This document shows positions 1-7,043 of a DNA stretch of 56,204 nt, piece after piece (within the stretch, counting starts at the first letter, position 1; each line of letters begins with the position of its first letter). The notes beneath the pieces were generated by a model that saw only the letters and a list, made by a program, of their open reading frames with translations, did not search any database and was not told the origin of the DNA. The DNA is from Lachnospiraceae bacterium (GTDB taxonomy: Bacteria; Bacillota; Clostridia; Lachnospirales; Lachnospiraceae): positions 1-56,204 of the forward strand of contig JAGAMG010000027.1 of the NCBI GenBank assembly GCA_017624835.1, in the 5' to 3' direction. A program made the translations under genes and the position numbers.

Positions 1-83
1 ACCGGCATAATCTGCTTGGAAATTGCCTTGGTTAAGGGATATAATCTGGTGCCGCTTCCTCCGGCTAATATAATACCTTTCAT
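1..83 (-). CDS. rfbA: Glucose-1-phosphate thymidylyltransferase, N-terminal 27 codons only
   Basis: The start of RfbA, reading off the left edge of the window: the ATG is at 83-81 and the nucleotide-binding [13 protein letters not shown] motif follows. It is the same DNA as 56064-56146, where the full gene is present, so it is not a second gene if the contig is circular. The start is supported by GAGG eight bases upstream. It lies 92 bases downstream of rfbB, as expected for an rfbB-rfbA pair. Confidence 0.85.
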   Translation of the reverse strand, partial: MKGIILAGGSGTRLYPLTKAISKQIMP

Positions 84-141
84 ATTTCGTACCTCTTTTT
101 TCTATCTTTTTTCGCTACTTTTAAACGCACCGAATGGGAAC
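1..141. repeat. Terminal direct repeat, left copy
   Basis: These 141 bases are identical to the last 141 bases of the window. They hold the first 27 codons of rfbA on the minus strand, its ribosome binding site and part of the rfbB-rfbA spacer. The repeat stops exactly at both window edges and cuts through a hairpin, so it has no biological boundary. This is the pattern of a circular contig written with a k-mer overlap; 141 is a k value used by some assemblers. Confidence 0.95.
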
Positions 142-160
142 GACGGTAATCGTTCCCATT
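133..160. other. Perfect hairpin between rfbB and rfbA
   Basis: An 11-bp perfect inverted repeat (AATGGGAACGA / TCGTTCCCATT) with a 6-base loop sits just after the rfbB stop codon. On the minus strand, the direction of transcription, no good T-run follows, so it may act as a weak terminator, an attenuator or an mRNA-stabilising element. The window's terminal repeat ends inside the left arm (base 141). Confidence 0.55.
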
Positions 161-175
161 TTGGTTCATTTTTGT

Positions 176-1258
176 TTATTTTTCATACATGTCTGTATAA
201 TATTTCTGGTAATCACCGCTTGTCACATTCTTCATCCAGTCCTCATTTTCAAAGAACCATGCGATGGTCTTTTTAATACCTTCCTTAAACATGGTTTCGG
301 GATACCAGCCGATTTCTGCCTTTATCTTATCCGGCGCAATGGCATATCTGCGGTCATGTCCTTTGCGGTCCTCCACATAGGTAATCAAATCCGTGGTAAC
401 CAGTTCCTTTCTGGGGTCTCCCTCAGGAAGCATCTCCTGCAGAGTCTCTATAATGATGTGAATGATTTCAATATTCTGCTTTTCATTGTGACCGCCGATA
501 TTGTAGGTTTCAAACAGTCTGCCCTGCTCCTGTACCATATCGATGGCCTTTGCATGATCCTCTACAAATAACCAGTCACGGACATTCTTGCCATCCCCGT
601 ATACGGGCAACTTCTTACCCTGCAATGCATTGTTGATAATCAGGGGAATCAGCTTCTCAGGGAACTGATAGGGTCCGTAATTGTTGGAGCAGTTGGTAAT
701 GTTGGCAGGGAACTTGTAGGTATCCATATATGCCTTTACCAGCATGTCCGAGCTTGCCTTGCTTGCAGAATAGGGACTATGAGGGTCGTAAGGAGTTGTC
801 TCATAGAAGAAGGCATTCTCATCATCGGGCAGGGAGCCGTACACCTCATCAGTGGATACATGGAGGAATTTCTTGCCCTCCTTGAAGGTACCGTCGGGAA
901 GCTCCCAGGCTGCCTTGGCACAGTTTAACATAACCGCAGTACCCAATACATTGGTCTGTACAAACACCTCGGGATTGCGGATACTTCTGTCCACATGGCT
1001 TTCTGCTGCAAAATGTACCACTCTGTCGATATCATTCTCTGCAAAAATCCTGCTGATGGCTTCCTTGTCACAGATATCTGCCTTTACAAAGGTGTAGTTG
1101 TCTCTGTTTTCAATATCCTTTAAATTTTCCAAATTACCCGCATAGGTCAACACGTCCACGTTGATAATACGGATATCGTTGTCATACTTTTTAAACATAT
1201 AGTGAATGTAGTTGGAGCCGATAAAACCGGCACCGCCTGTTACCAGATAGGTTCTCAT
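176..1258 (-). CDS. rfbB: dTDP-glucose 4,6-dehydratase
   Basis: Cytoplasmic NAD-dependent enzyme that converts dTDP-glucose to dTDP-4-keto-6-deoxyglucose. The 360-residue protein is the usual length and begins with the Rossmann motif GGAGFIGSNYI. It has the TDEVYG segment and a YSASK catalytic Tyr-Lys pair near residue 160, all typical of RfbB/RmlB. The ATG is preceded by AAAGGAG. The gene lies upstream of rfbA if the contig is circular, and has its own likely promoter at 1289-1317. RmlC and RmlD are not in the window, so its product most likely feeds the amino-sugar transaminases here (10186-11316, 34105-35214) rather than rhamnose synthesis, unless rmlCD lie elsewhere. Confidence 0.96.
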   Translation of the reverse strand: MRTYLVTGGAGFIGSNYIHYMFKKYDNDIRIINVDVLTYAGNLENLKDIENRDNYTFVKADICDKEAISRIFAENDIDRVVHFAAESHVDRSIRNPEVFVQTNVLGTAVMLNCAKAAWELPDGTFKEGKKFLHVSTDEVYGSLPDDENAFFYETTPYDPHSPYSASKASSDMLVKAYMDTYKFPANITNCSNNYGPYQFPEKLIPLIINNALQGKKLPVYGDGKNVRDWLFVEDHAKAIDMVQEQGRLFETYNIGGHNEKQNIEIIHIIIETLQEMLPEGDPRKELVTTDLITYVEDRKGHDRRYAIAPDKIKAEIGWYPETMFKEGIKKTIAWFFENEDWMKNVTSGDYQKYYTDMYEK

Positions 1259-1288
1259 TTGATTTCTCCTTTGATTGATAATACAAAT

Positions 1289-1317
1289 AGTATACCACTT
1301 TTTGCCATACCTGACTA
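1289..1317 (-). promoter_or_regulatory. Probable sigma-A promoter for rfbB
   Basis: On the minus strand an extended -10 box (TGG then TATACT, -10 at 1294-1289) lies 17 bases downstream of a weak -35 (TAGTCA, 1317-1312). It is about 30 bases upstream of the rfbB start codon. The -10 is strong and the -35 is poor. Confidence 0.5.
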
Positions 1318-1350
1318 CAAAAACATTTTTAAGTTATTCTTAGGATTCCC

Positions 1351-3888
1351 TTAATATCCCAGATAACTAATATTCAAATCTACACTGCCACTGATACCGC
1401 TGATGCGCCCTGATTCGGTATACTGCCATAAATCATACTTTCCGGTATAGGTAGGGGTAACTGCATATTGAGCAAGCCATATTTTGTAGTTACTAAGTGC
1501 GGATGCATCGATTTTGCTGGTCAACCAAGTCTTATTGGCATAAACGCCTGCGGTATAGCCTGCATCCTGAATAGTAGCACAGAATGCCTTGCAGACTGCT
1601 GTTCTGGTGGCCTTATCAATACCGTCGGCACGACCGCCGCTGGCTTCCACATCCAGGAAAATGGGGTAGGATATTTTATATCCCTTGATTAATTCCAATA
1701 CCATGGATGCTTCCTCTACTGCTTCTACTTCGTCAACTGCCTGAGTAAAGAAATAAACACCAACCTTTAACCCTGCATCAATTGCTCCTTTAATATTGCT
1801 CTTATACTTGGGATCTTCAATTAATGCCCCGGCAGAGGAACCTCTGTAACCGCAGCGGATAATAACATAGGAAACACCGGAATTCTTTACAGCCTTCCAA
1901 TCAATGCTGCCATTCCATTTGGATACATCAATTCCCATGGTACCACCATCCGTCACTAGGGAACCATCACTGGCAAAATTATATTTTGCACCTTGAATAA
2001 CCTGCTCTCCGGTTACTTTTTTACCGGAGGCATCAAAGAAATATACCTTGCCGTCAATGGTCTGCCAACCGGTATACTTGGCATCCCCTCTCAGGAAAAA
2101 CTGCTCTGCGGTATAATAATCCGCATAAACCGCTTCTCTATATTTATTTCCATCCATAACATAGAGCTGCTTTCCATTTGCATCCAGCAATTTGCTGGTG
2201 GTATCGTCCTTAGGATGGGCTTTTACGGTAACTGCACAGGTTGCCACTGCTTCCACGCCGTTTTCCGTATATTTTACGGTAATGGTGGCACTACCGGTCT
2301 TCACACCTGTTATGGTAACTGCTTTACCGCTTGCAGTAGCAGTTGCAATCTCATTGTCGGAGGATTCCGCCGTTACTGCACTCTCTGTTGTTGCATTGGC
2401 AATCGTGGCATTCACAGTAATGGGTGTATTTAAATATACCGTTACTGCCGTTTTATCCAAGGTCATTGCCAAAGGCTGGGGAGCCACATTTCCACCGGAT
2501 ACGGTGACGGATGCAGTACGCATAAATTTAGCACTTGCAATCAAGGTAAGAGGATCCGGAACTATGCTTTTCGGAACCTCCACATAGGTATCCGCAACTA
2601 CCGTACTTTCCACCCAATTAATAGTATCCTGCAAAGTGGACTCCACAACGGTTTCCTTTTTCTTGGTATCCTCCTTGGAAGCATTTACCTGTGCCTCCGT
2701 CTTAATTTCATTCTTTACATCCACCTTCTCATAGGCAATATCCTTCTTTACTTCTATGGATTCCGTACCTGCGGGAAGAATATAATCCTTGTATTTGGAG
2801 TCGGTCAAAGCATTTACGGCAACCTTATATTTGCCGGGAGTAATTCCCTTTTTGTAAATAATACCGTCCATATCATCGTCTTCCCAGACAGCGGTTTTAC
2901 CATCCGGGTCTGTAACAGTTACTGCAAAGGGCACATTGGGAATCAGCTTGTCTGTTTCCTTATTGGTAAACTTGATTTTTAAATCCTTTTGGATGGAAAC
3001 CATATCCAATACCACGCCTGCCACATTGCTGTATTCGTTTTCCTCATATTCCGGCGTTTTTTCCGCTTCTTCCAATGCCACAAGCTCTGCCGCCGCAAGC
3101 TTCGCCTTCTGGGCATCCGCCACTGCCATTAACCCTTTTTCACCAATCATTTCAATATCTGCCAATTGGTTTCCCACACTTACAAATTCTGAGGTCTTTT
3201 TCTCTCCGGTTCGACTTATCAAAAATACGCCCCCGGTAATCATGGCAAGCACTAAAACCACAAGACCGGTAGCCGCTACGATACAATCCATCTTGTTCAT
3301 AGCCAATAGACCGCCAAGGAAGGATTGCTTCTGTCTTTTATCCGCAACCTTTCTTCTATTATTATAATTTTTATAATAATATTCCCGGTCGTCTTCCGCT
3401 TCTATCTCTTCCGCATAGTAAGCACTCTGCTCTGCATAGGCCTCTTCCGCCTCTTCTGCATAGTAAGCTTCCTGCTCCTCGTAGACCTCATCCGCCTCTT
3501 CTGCATAATAAGCCTCCTGCTCCTCGTAGACCTCATCCGCCTCTTCTGCATAATAAGCCTCCTGCTCTACATAGACCTCATCCGCCTCTTCTGCATAGTA
3601 AACATCCTGTTCTACATAGACCTCATCCGCCTCTTCCGCATAGTAAGCCTCCTGCTCAGCATATGCTTCTTCTGCTTCTTCCGCGTAATAAGCTTCCTCT
3701 TCTATATACTCCTCTTCTATATACTCCTCTTCTATATACTCCTCTTCTTCTGCATAATATGCATCCTCTGTTGCATATTCTTCCACAGCTTCCTCTTCCG
3801 TATCATCCCACAGGAAATCCTCTTCCAGATATTCCCTTTCGTCCCATTTTTTATAAGGTTTCTTGGTCTGATTAAAAAATTTCTTCAT
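1351..3888 (-). CDS. Membrane-anchored GH25 muramidase with acidic repeats, Big-type and wall-binding domains
   Basis: An 845-residue type II membrane protein predicted to cleave peptidoglycan. Residues 1-200 are very acidic and cytosolic, with YIEEE repeats (about 51-65) and six 15-residue EAYYAEEADEVYVEQ-like repeats (65-154). A basic stretch (RRKVADKRQK) and one membrane helix (about 202-225) follow, giving an N-in topology. Outside are an Ala/Lys-rich linker, a Big-type Ig-like domain (about 475-560), choline-binding-like repeats with GWQTIDGKVYFF (about 600-640), and a GH25 domain (651-845). The GH25 domain has GIDVSKWNG at its start and the FLDVE acidic pair (D746, E748). The start has RBS AAGGGAAG and a strong promoter. 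It may remodel the wall where the glycan is attached. The cytosolic repeats are unusual for a lysozyme. Confidence 0.9.
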   Translation of the reverse strand: MKKFFNQTKKPYKKWDEREYLEEDFLWDDTEEEAVEEYATEDAYYAEEEEYIEEEYIEEEYIEEEAYYAEEAEEAYAEQEAYYAEEADEVYVEQDVYYAEEADEVYVEQEAYYAEEADEVYEEQEAYYAEEADEVYEEQEAYYAEEAEEAYAEQSAYYAEEIEAEDDREYYYKNYNNRRKVADKRQKQSFLGGLLAMNKMDCIVAATGLVVLVLAMITGGVFLISRTGEKKTSEFVSVGNQLADIEMIGEKGLMAVADAQKAKLAAAELVALEEAEKTPEYEENEYSNVAGVVLDMVSIQKDLKIKFTNKETDKLIPNVPFAVTVTDPDGKTAVWEDDDMDGIIYKKGITPGKYKVAVNALTDSKYKDYILPAGTESIEVKKDIAYEKVDVKNEIKTEAQVNASKEDTKKKETVVESTLQDTINWVESTVVADTYVEVPKSIVPDPLTLIASAKFMRTASVTVSGGNVAPQPLAMTLDKTAVTVYLNTPITVNATIANATTESAVTAESSDNEIATATASGKAVTITGVKTGSATITVKYTENGVEAVATCAVTVKAHPKDDTTSKLLDANGKQLYVMDGNKYREAVYADYYTAEQFFLRGDAKYTGWQTIDGKVYFFDASGKKVTGEQVIQGAKYNFASDGSLVTDGGTMGIDVSKWNGSIDWKAVKNSGVSYVIIRCGYRGSSAGALIEDPKYKSNIKGAIDAGLKVGVYFFTQAVDEVEAVEEASMVLELIKGYKISYPIFLDVEASGGRADGIDKATRTAVCKAFCATIQDAGYTAGVYANKTWLTSKIDASALSNYKIWLAQYAVTPTYTGKYDLWQYTESGRISGISGSVDLNISYLGY
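3427..3696 (-). repeat. Six tandem 45-bp coding repeats
   Basis: Six in-frame units of 45 bp each encode 15-residue repeats related to EAYYAEEADEVYVEQ, followed by a partial seventh. Units 2-5 are most alike. They lie in the cytosolic part of the GH25 protein. The near identity of the units makes copy-number change by slippage likely. Confidence 0.9.
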
Positions 3889-3934
3889 TGATACTTCCCT
3901 TCTAAAGCGTTACCGCTGTTAACAATTCTGTAAC

Positions 3935-3963
3935 ATTATATCATCGCTATTTATGCACTTCAA
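3935..3963 (-). promoter_or_regulatory. Strong sigma-A promoter for the GH25 gene
   Basis: On the minus strand TTGAAG (3963-3958), a 17-base spacer and TATAAT (3940-3935) with an upstream TGA extension match the sigma-A consensus very well. The start codon is about 47 bases downstream. Confidence 0.75.
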
Positions 3964-4008
3964 GTGGAATTATTTATCTTCATAATTTCTTAAATCTTTT
4001 TAATAATG

Positions 4009-4037
4009 TGGACTTTCTTGCCACATAATAGTAAAAT
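4009..4037 (+). promoter_or_regulatory. Possible promoter for the first SGNH gene
   Basis: TGGACT and TAAAAT are separated by 17 bases on the plus strand, divergent from the GH25 promoter. The match is moderate and the site is proposed mainly from position. Confidence 0.35.
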
Positions 4038-4103
4038 AGAGTAGATTGAAAAACAGATGAAGTGAAAGGAAGGTTTTGGCAGCAGCCTAAGCCCGGTAAA
4101 TTT

Positions 4104-5161
4104 ATGAATAAGAACTTACACAACAAAAACCCAAAGCAAATGCCCCAGATTCCCGAAGAGGATTGGCGCGATGAGGATGATTCCGATTTCCCAAAAAAGG
4201 AATCTATCGTTTTTTTAACATCCATGTTATCTTCCTTGTGCTGGTGCTTCTCTTGGTTGGATTTATTTTCTTCCGTATTCAGAATTGGGGAGAATTTGTT
4301 GATTTGGACAAAATTTTCGAAGATGGTCCCGGGGAATACGATGACAGTCTGGATTCCGTACTTCCGCTGTTGGATGAAGAACGGAATATTATCAAGCATC
4401 CGGAACCCCCAACTATTGTAGCATTCGGTAACGCTCCTTTTGCGGATGACAGGAATTCCAAGGATAACCTTGCCAATCTGATTGCGGATGCCACCGGTGC
4501 CACGGTATACAACTGCGCGGTCAGCAATAGTTACCTTGCCTGCAGCTTCAGTGACATGGACTTTTTTACTTTTTATTGGCTGGCGCATTTGGCTTGCGGT
4601 TCTGATGTGGCGCATAACTACGAAAATATTAAGGAACCCCTTGGCAAGGATTACCCCAAGGATGCCGATGAAGTCGTAAAAACTCTTACCACTTTGGATT
4701 TTAATGAGGTGGATGTAATTACCATTATGTACGATGCCACCGACTATCTGCAAGGACATTGGATGTACAATGACAGCAACGAAACGGATACCTTTTTCTT
4801 TACAGGAAACCTGGAGGCAGGAATTGAACTGTTCCAGCAAACCTACCCCCATATCCGCATTATTGTAATGTCTCCCACCTATGCTTATGCCGTTGATGAG
4901 AAAGGAAAATATGTCAGCAGTGACCAATATATTTACAATGATCAGGATGTATTGTCTACTTATGTGATTAAAGAATACGCCTCCAGCTCCGCACGCAGCG
5001 TATCCTTTATTGACCATTTATACAATACCATTACCGAAGAAAATGCTGACAAATATCTGATTGATAATCTTCACCTCAATGCAGAGGGACGCAAGCTTAT
5101 CGCTGAGCGTTTTGAATACTTCTTAAACTACTATAATAAAGGCTATGCGGATATCGATTAA
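4104..5161 (+). CDS. SGNH-fold membrane protein, reading frame changes at an A AAA AAG site
   Basis: The complete protein needs a -1 frame change. The first frame (GTG at 4062 or ATG at 4104) encodes an acidic hydrophilic N-terminus up to FPKK. At A AAA AAG (4193-4199) the -1 frame continues as GIYRFFNIHVIF, then a membrane helix and an outside SGNH domain of about 270 residues, ending at 5161. Without the shift the first frame stops at 4421; the -1 frame alone can start at GTG 4238. The SGNH domain resembles those at 13928-14764 and 29403-30827 but has GNAP where the others have GDS, and DATD where they have GxND; the last motif DNLHLN is kept. It may be a non-catalytic SGNH protein or a decaying gene. 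Neither start has a strong RBS. Confidence 0.7.
4193..4199 (+). other. Candidate -1 frameshift slippery heptamer
   Basis: A AAA AAG lies in the correct register of the upstream frame (codons CCA AAA AAG), the same heptamer used for programmed -1 frameshifting in dnaX. The -1 frame reads directly into the membrane helix of the SGNH protein. A short inverted repeat (TAACA...TGTTA) lies about 17 bases downstream. An ordinary indel in the six-A run is the alternative. Confidence 0.5.
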
Positions 5162-5179
5162 GATATCTGCATAGCCTTT
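5138..5179. terminator. Bidirectional intrinsic terminator between convergent genes
   Basis: An 18-bp stem (AAAGGCTATGCGGATATC and its complement, one G-U pair) with a 6-base loop spans the stop codon of the SGNH gene. It lies just before the convergent minus-strand gene that ends at 5185. T-rich sequence follows on both strands. Confidence 0.85.
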
Positions 5180-5184
5180 GGCTT

Positions 5185-5949
5185 TTACCCCACTGTCAAA
5201 TCCACTGTGGCATCCTTATAAATCACATACTCATCAATCTCCGCAAAAACTTCAAAATCATAATCTGTAAGGCTGCCGTTTACCGGCTTATCCTTAGGCA
5301 GAATAATATATGCCGTCCACTGTTCCCTACATCCGGAAGCCAAGAGTCCCGGATCTATTACATCCGCTTCCATTACATCGTACAAGGGATTCCAGAATTG
5401 CCAGCTTTCCACTATGATTTCTCTTCCGTAAGGCATACAGATTACCGGAGAATACTGCCTTACATATTGTACCATTTCCAAAGGGAATATGGCTTTTACC
5501 TCACGTCCTTCCACCTCAATGGCATCACAGATATCCACCACCGTCTGAGGAATGTGATATAGATTTTCTGCCTTTTGAAAATACTCATTACTGTAAACAT
5601 ATTTTCCGGATATCACAATTATCGCCACTGACGCCACCAGAAAGCAACTTTTCCGACGCCCTTCCAAACGTTTCCAGATTTCCACAGTAGCAAAAGCAAT
5701 TACCACTGTTATGGGCAGCAGCCATAGGATACGATAATAAATTTCATCCCCCGCTGCTTCAAACACCAGCTTTGCAAAAACAGGATTAAAAAAGAGAAGC
5801 AATAAAATCAAGGGGACATACAAAAATAAAATACGAATTGGCTTTCTTTTTTCCGTAATCCACAAATAAATCAGGGAAATCAGAAACCAAATTACAATCA
5901 AGCCACTTCCCATATATTCCTGAAACAAATTTAACATATGACTCCACAT
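5185..5949 (-). CDS. Membrane protein, possible C-terminal part of a split GT-C-like protein
   Basis: A 254-residue protein with about four membrane helices in residues 15-140 followed by a hydrophilic C-terminal domain (about 150-254). I chose the ATG at 5949 because AAGGAAACA lies just upstream; the frame is open to 6048 but the extra residues are not membrane-like and overlap the previous gene. It starts 20 bases after the stop of 5970-7031 in another frame. Together the two would make a protein of about 600 residues with the many-helices-plus-outer-domain plan of GT-C enzymes, so it may be a split gene. No motif fixes a function. Confidence 0.6.
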   Translation of the reverse strand: MWSHMLNLFQEYMGSGLIVIWFLISLIYLWITEKRKPIRILFLYVPLILLLLFFNPVFAKLVFEAAGDEIYYRILWLLPITVVIAFATVEIWKRLEGRRKSCFLVASVAIIVISGKYVYSNEYFQKAENLYHIPQTVVDICDAIEVEGREVKAIFPLEMVQYVRQYSPVICMPYGREIIVESWQFWNPLYDVMEADVIDPGLLASGCREQWTAYIILPKDKPVNGSLTDYDFEVFAEIDEYVIYKDATVDLTVG

Positions 5950-5969
5950 ATTGTTTCCTTTCCGTCCTT

Positions 5970-7031
5970 CTAGCCAAGAATCAGATACAAGCCTGCATAT
6001 ACTACACAGGGAACACAACAGGTCGCCATGGGAAACAGAAATTTCCATTTTTTATAGCATGCCGCTGCACACAATCCTGTGACTCCAATCAGCACGCAGA
6101 CCAGCAACGCTCCTAAAGTACTGCACAGACAGCCTGTCGTCATGGTTGCTCCCAAAAGAATCCAATATCCCAAAGAAATTCGTTGATTTTCCTGCATTTT
6201 TTCCAAGAAAAGTAATAACAGAAAAAATAAAACGGGTATAATAACGCTTCCAAGTGCCGCTTTTCCCTGTCTGCTTCTGGCAATCATAAAACGCTCCGCA
6301 GTGTAATAGGAATAATCCCCAAAAAGCACCAACAATTCCGTAATAATCAAAAATACAGGAATCCCTTCTTTCTTTTTAGAAAAGAGCTTTTCTGCCAGCA
6401 AATAGTAAATGGCATAAGTCATGGGAATCAGCATCAGAGGCATTACAATATGATTTACCGTGGATACCTCCATACCGGAAAGCCGGATTAAATAGGCAAT
6501 CCAAATAGGAAAAGGTGCCATACCATGGCGCACATCCAGCACGGAGGGCCAACCGGTATAAGCAATTTTCTGATACATCCATTCTGAATCCTCTGCCATG
6601 CCTGATATTGCCACATAAAAGGCATCATCCCCATCTCCATAGGCAAGCCGCACCGCCTGTATTAGCTGAAAAACCAACAATGCCCAAAAGATAATCCAAG
6701 CCACTAAAGTAGTTTTGTTTAATGCTTCTTCTTTTGTTTTTACCGGACGCAGCTTTGTCTTTTTCCGCCGAACACACCAAAGTATCACAGCACCCACAAG
6801 CATCACTGCCGTATAAACATTATAGATATTTACTACCTGACTAAATCTGCCCACCTTCAAAATAATGGGAACGGATAAAAGTTGAAATCCTGCCCACAAC
6901 ACCAATTGACCAAATATCCACATGAAAGGAAGTCCCTGAGGCTTTTTATCCACAGTTACAAAGGCACTTCCTATTATGATGGGAACTACACCCAATAAAC
7001 CTATTAATATAAGCATTCCCGATATCGTCAT
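5970..7031 (-). CDS. Multi-pass membrane protein, GT-C-like N-terminal part
   Basis: 353 residues with about nine membrane helices. A loop near residues 130-175 carries acidic residues (YGDGDDAFYVA) after the third or fourth helix, resembling the D/E-containing catalytic loop of GT-C glycosyltransferases that use polyprenyl-phosphate sugars. It ends abruptly after a helix, and the next gene downstream supplies further helices and an outer domain. It may belong to a DUF6077-like family, but this is a guess from layout. It sits in a run of membrane proteins with only short gaps, consistent with one transcript. Confidence 0.6.
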   Translation of the reverse strand: MTISGMLILIGLLGVVPIIIGSAFVTVDKKPQGLPFMWIFGQLVLWAGFQLLSVPIILKVGRFSQVVNIYNVYTAVMLVGAVILWCVRRKKTKLRPVKTKEEALNKTTLVAWIIFWALLVFQLIQAVRLAYGDGDDAFYVAISGMAEDSEWMYQKIAYTGWPSVLDVRHGMAPFPIWIAYLIRLSGMEVSTVNHIVMPLMLIPMTYAIYYLLAEKLFSKKKEGIPVFLIITELLVLFGDYSYYTAERFMIARSRQGKAALGSVIIPVLFFLLLLFLEKMQENQRISLGYWILLGATMTTGCLCSTLGALLVCVLIGVTGLCAAACYKKWKFLFPMATCCVPCVVYAGLYLILG

Positions 7032-7043
7032 ATGCGCTCCTTC

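Noticed and set aside
176-1258. Rhamnose (rml) operon
   Set aside because: No RmlC epimerase or RmlD reductase in the window; transaminases are present instead.
3427-3696. Tandem repeats resembling a CRISPR array
   Set aside because: Units are directly joined with no spacers, are 45 bp in frame, and encode 15-residue protein repeats.
3325-3891. 188-codon plus-strand frame rich in Leu, Phe and Ile over the repeats
   Set aside because: It is the antisense of the acidic repeat region of the GH25 protein; no ribosome binding site, and the hydrophobicity is a by-product of reversed Glu/Tyr codons.
3980-5017. 345-codon minus-strand frame opposite the first SGNH gene
   Set aside because: The plus strand carries recognisable SGNH motifs and a terminator at its end; the opposite frame has none.
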